In this document: positions 62,076 to 64,000 of the stretch, one piece after another
How positions within the stretch are numbered: position 1 is the stretch's first letter
Layout: every line of letters begins with the position of its first letter
DNA from: Paramecium sonneborni
Taxonomy: Eukaryota; Ciliophora; Oligohymenophorea; Peniculida; Parameciidae
Direction of reading: 5' to 3'
NCBI GenBank assembly: GCA_905182985.1
Contig: CAJJDN010000052.1
Span: forward strand, 90,163-154,162
Length of the DNA: 64,000 nucleotides
Translations under genes and position numbers: made by a program
Notes under the pieces: model-generated
Seen by the model: the letters and a program-made list of their open reading frames with translations, nothing else
Told to the model about the DNA's origin: nothing
Databases searched by the model: none

Positions 62076-63677
62076 TCATCCTATATTAATTTTCCTCACC
62101 TTTATATTATCTTATTTATCTGCCAATTCCTTAAGTAAAGGTTTATTATGCATCAATTCTTCATTATTCATCTTATTCCTAGGTCTTTATTATGATTTTT
62201 TCTCATCCATTTATAACTTTAAAATCTCTTAATGTTTCACATTTACATCCTTTATATAATCATATTTAGATTTTTCATGTTATTAGAATATCTATAAATC
62301 TTATTACCAAACCTAAGCTTATTTCTTATTTAATTCTTCTTCCTCTTTTTATTTCTATCTAAATTTATCATAATATCCATACTTTTTATCTTCCATCTAC
62401 TTTATTAAGTATTTTCTCATATCCTACTACTATGATTTTATTTATCTTTTTTTCATCTCCTCATCCTATTACTCAAGTTCATTTTACATCAATATTGCTT
62501 TCATCATCTTATCATCTTCCGCCCTATATTTACTTCTACTTATACTTTATTTAATCTTTTTAATTCTTTACTACTGTCTATGAAAAATCACTCATTATCT
62601 TTTTTATCTTATCCTCTCTTTCCTTCTTCTCCATTTCTCTCTCCTCTTCTAACTTTTATTATAACTATATATATTTCCTTTGCATATCAACTTCTAATTA
62701 TTTATCTGTTTTTTCATCCTACACTTATTTCTATCTATTTTTTTCATTTTCATCCATCATTTCTATAAACTTTCTCTTCTCCATATCTTTCTTTTATAAA
62801 GCTTCTCTCTGTTCCTATTTTAATTCCTCTTATATCCTCTATACTAAAATTGCATCTAATTCTTATTATTTCTTTTTCTCCAAAAACTTTCTCTTCTCTT
62901 CTTCTCTCACCTATCTATCTCTTTATTCTTTTTCCATTTATTATTTTTATGCAACTTCTCTCCTCTTTTGTTCTTCCCTTTAATCATAAACATTCATTTA
63001 ATAATCTCTTAATTTCACATATGCTTCCTCTTATCTCTTTTCCATCTCCATCCTTCTTTTCTTTTCATCTAACTGTCTATCTAATTCTACTTTCATCTTT
63101 TTCTTAAACTCTGCCTATCTCTGTTACTCAAGCTATTACTCTTTAGAATAAAGTTCTGTATCAAATTTTACTAATGCAGCCCATTCATCCTCTTCATCTA
63201 CAACATATACAGATTTTGGTTATTTTTCAAATTAAGAAGACGTTACAGAATATTAATCTTAATCAACTTCTGATTTTGTTGAATTTCTCACTGATTATGG
63301 TCTGCAAATTTATGATCTCTATTCACTTTTAGTATCTATTTGACAATTATTATTATTCTGGGTTACATGCTATGTTTAACTTTGCCCTTTTTATTTTTAT
63401 ACAGCCTCAATTACTCTTGCTTTCAATTACTTTAATGATGTTTCTGTAACCTAATTTTATTACCAACAATTACTTGCTCATTTGTAAAATATTCATTAAC
63501 TATTTATTATATTAGAACTTCTTTGTTTTTGTTCCCCTAAGCATAATCTTTACTAAATTTATTTATTAACATCTCTCGTAATTACTCTCTTTATTGAACC
63601 AATCCTGCTCTTTCTATCGCAGATCTCACTCTTGCAGAACCTGAACGAACAGACTTGCTTTTTTAAGAATTATTCAT
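62076..63677 (-). CDS. Trichohyalin-plectin-homology-like coiled-coil protein, 518 aa
   Basis: Starts MNNSQKSKSVRSGSARVRSA, then a short polar region (VYVVDEEDEWAALVKFDTEL). From about residue 170 to 490 there is an unbroken highly charged helix rich in Arg, Lys, Glu and Gln, for example DRQLDEKKRRMEMEKRQEEA, LEKKKQQELDAILVQRIQEE and EREMEKKEREDKIKKIMSDF. This fits the TPH family (CFAP45, CFAP53, MNS1 types), several of which are microtubule inner or ciliary proteins. Introns of 23 nt (63451-63473) and 22 nt near 62520; 1,557 coding bases. The strong pyrimidine bias of the plus strand at 62.0-63.2 kb is simply this gene's Lys/Glu codons seen in reverse. Exact orthologue not assigned. Confidence 0.8.
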
Positions 63678-64000
63678 TTTATAAATATAAATTAAAATCT
63701 CTCATTTATTTATACATTATATTTTTTATTCCTATTTAACTATATTTCAATCTTTCCAAATCATCTACTTACTCTTCATTTTATTTCTCTTTTCTTGTTT
63801 CCATCAAGAAATCCTAGAACATAAACTATTATTTAATGATTTTATTAATTCATTTCGAGATTACATAAATTAAGTTTTTAAAATACACTTCCGATTTTAC
63901 AATAATAGAATTAGTAATCATTTATAATTTATAAAATTTTTATTTAGTAAATAGTTTAATTGTTTTTTTTAAGAATTATTAATTGTCGTCAATTAAAATA
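63678..64000. other. Intergenic to right edge, no gene seen
   Basis: AT-rich sequence upstream of the TPH-like gene. No conserved frame noticed; it holds that gene's promoter. Confidence 0.5.

Noticed and set aside
62000..63200. Pyrimidine-rich strand bias as a possible structural or replication element
   Set aside because: It is the reverse complement of a Lys/Glu/Arg-rich coiled-coil gene on the minus strand.
1..64000. Standard-code or prokaryotic annotation (many short ORFs of 60-130 codons)
   Set aside because: The short ORFs are fragments between TAA/TAG codons that encode glutamine, or reverse-strand shadows (for example 8733-8921, 9472-9657, 41645-41860, 42340-42729, 62580-63107). 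Conserved families only appear with TGA as the sole stop.
1..64000. CRISPR arrays, rRNA or tRNA genes, transposon ends, telomere repeats
   Set aside because: None recognised on reading both strands. This was by eye; a covariance-model or repeat search could still reveal a tRNA or small RNA in the AT-rich spacers.

Overview
The window is eukaryotic nuclear DNA from a ciliate and fits the macronuclear genome of a Paramecium-type species. It is very AT-rich. Conserved proteins read through TAA and TAG as glutamine, with TGA as the only stop. They are split by very small GT...AG introns (about 19-34 nt; I resolved roughly 75). Removing them restores known protein families and, in almost every gene below, gives an exon total divisible by three. 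Gene ends were set on that basis: first ATG giving a sensible start, then the first in-frame TGA after splicing. I recognised no rRNA, tRNA, CRISPR array or transposon by eye.

Layout: (1) 1-11.4 kb: 5' part of a VPS13 lipid-transfer protein (-), a small coiled-coil protein with an FG/PQ-rich head (-), translation factor eIF2-gamma (+) and a 186-aa unknown (-). (2) 11.4-21.1 kb: SIN1/AVO1-like TORC2 subunit (+), an unresolved region, a Pro/Gln/Met-rich protein (-), a VDAC-like porin (-), a VAP tail-anchored ER protein (+), a second unresolved or decayed region, and an arrestin-like protein (-). (3) 21.4-32.0 kb: a Cys-rich fragment, an OXR1/NCOA7-type LysM-GRAM-TLDc protein (-), two unknowns, a CIMIP2/FAM166-type ciliary microtubule inner protein (+), EMC8/9 (-), a plant-like SLGGH zinc-finger protein (-) and an AGC kinase (-). 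(4) 32.5-42.7 kb: a tandem cyclic-nucleotide-binding-domain protein (-), AATF/Bfr2 ribosome-biogenesis factor (+), a coiled-coil protein (+), an EF-hand protein (+), a small unknown (-) and a jacalin-like lectin (-). (5) 43.0-51.7 kb: a giant secreted cysteine-rich protein of about 2,470 aa (+). (6) 51.8-64 kb: a ULK-like kinase (+), an ABCA transporter (-), a coiled-coil unknown (+), V-ATPase subunit B (+), ribosomal protein eL21 (-) and a TPH-like coiled-coil protein (-).

Four places carry N characters (7023; 10001-10078; 33792; 45246). Each N is flanked by direct duplicates of 1.1-1.3 kb that looked identical on reading. These behave as overlapping contig ends laid side by side instead of merged. 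Ignoring one copy at each junction restores intact genes and shortens the locus by about 5.0 kb. They should not be read as biological gene duplications.

Genes are packed tightly. Divergent start codons can be 23 bp apart (VDAC-like/VAP) or 44 bp apart (unknown/SIN1), and convergent stops 25-40 bp apart. The genes are housekeeping, membrane-contact, signalling and ciliary functions with no operon logic. The most unusual content is the giant cysteine-rich surface-type protein with a divergently transcribed jacalin-like lectin next to it.
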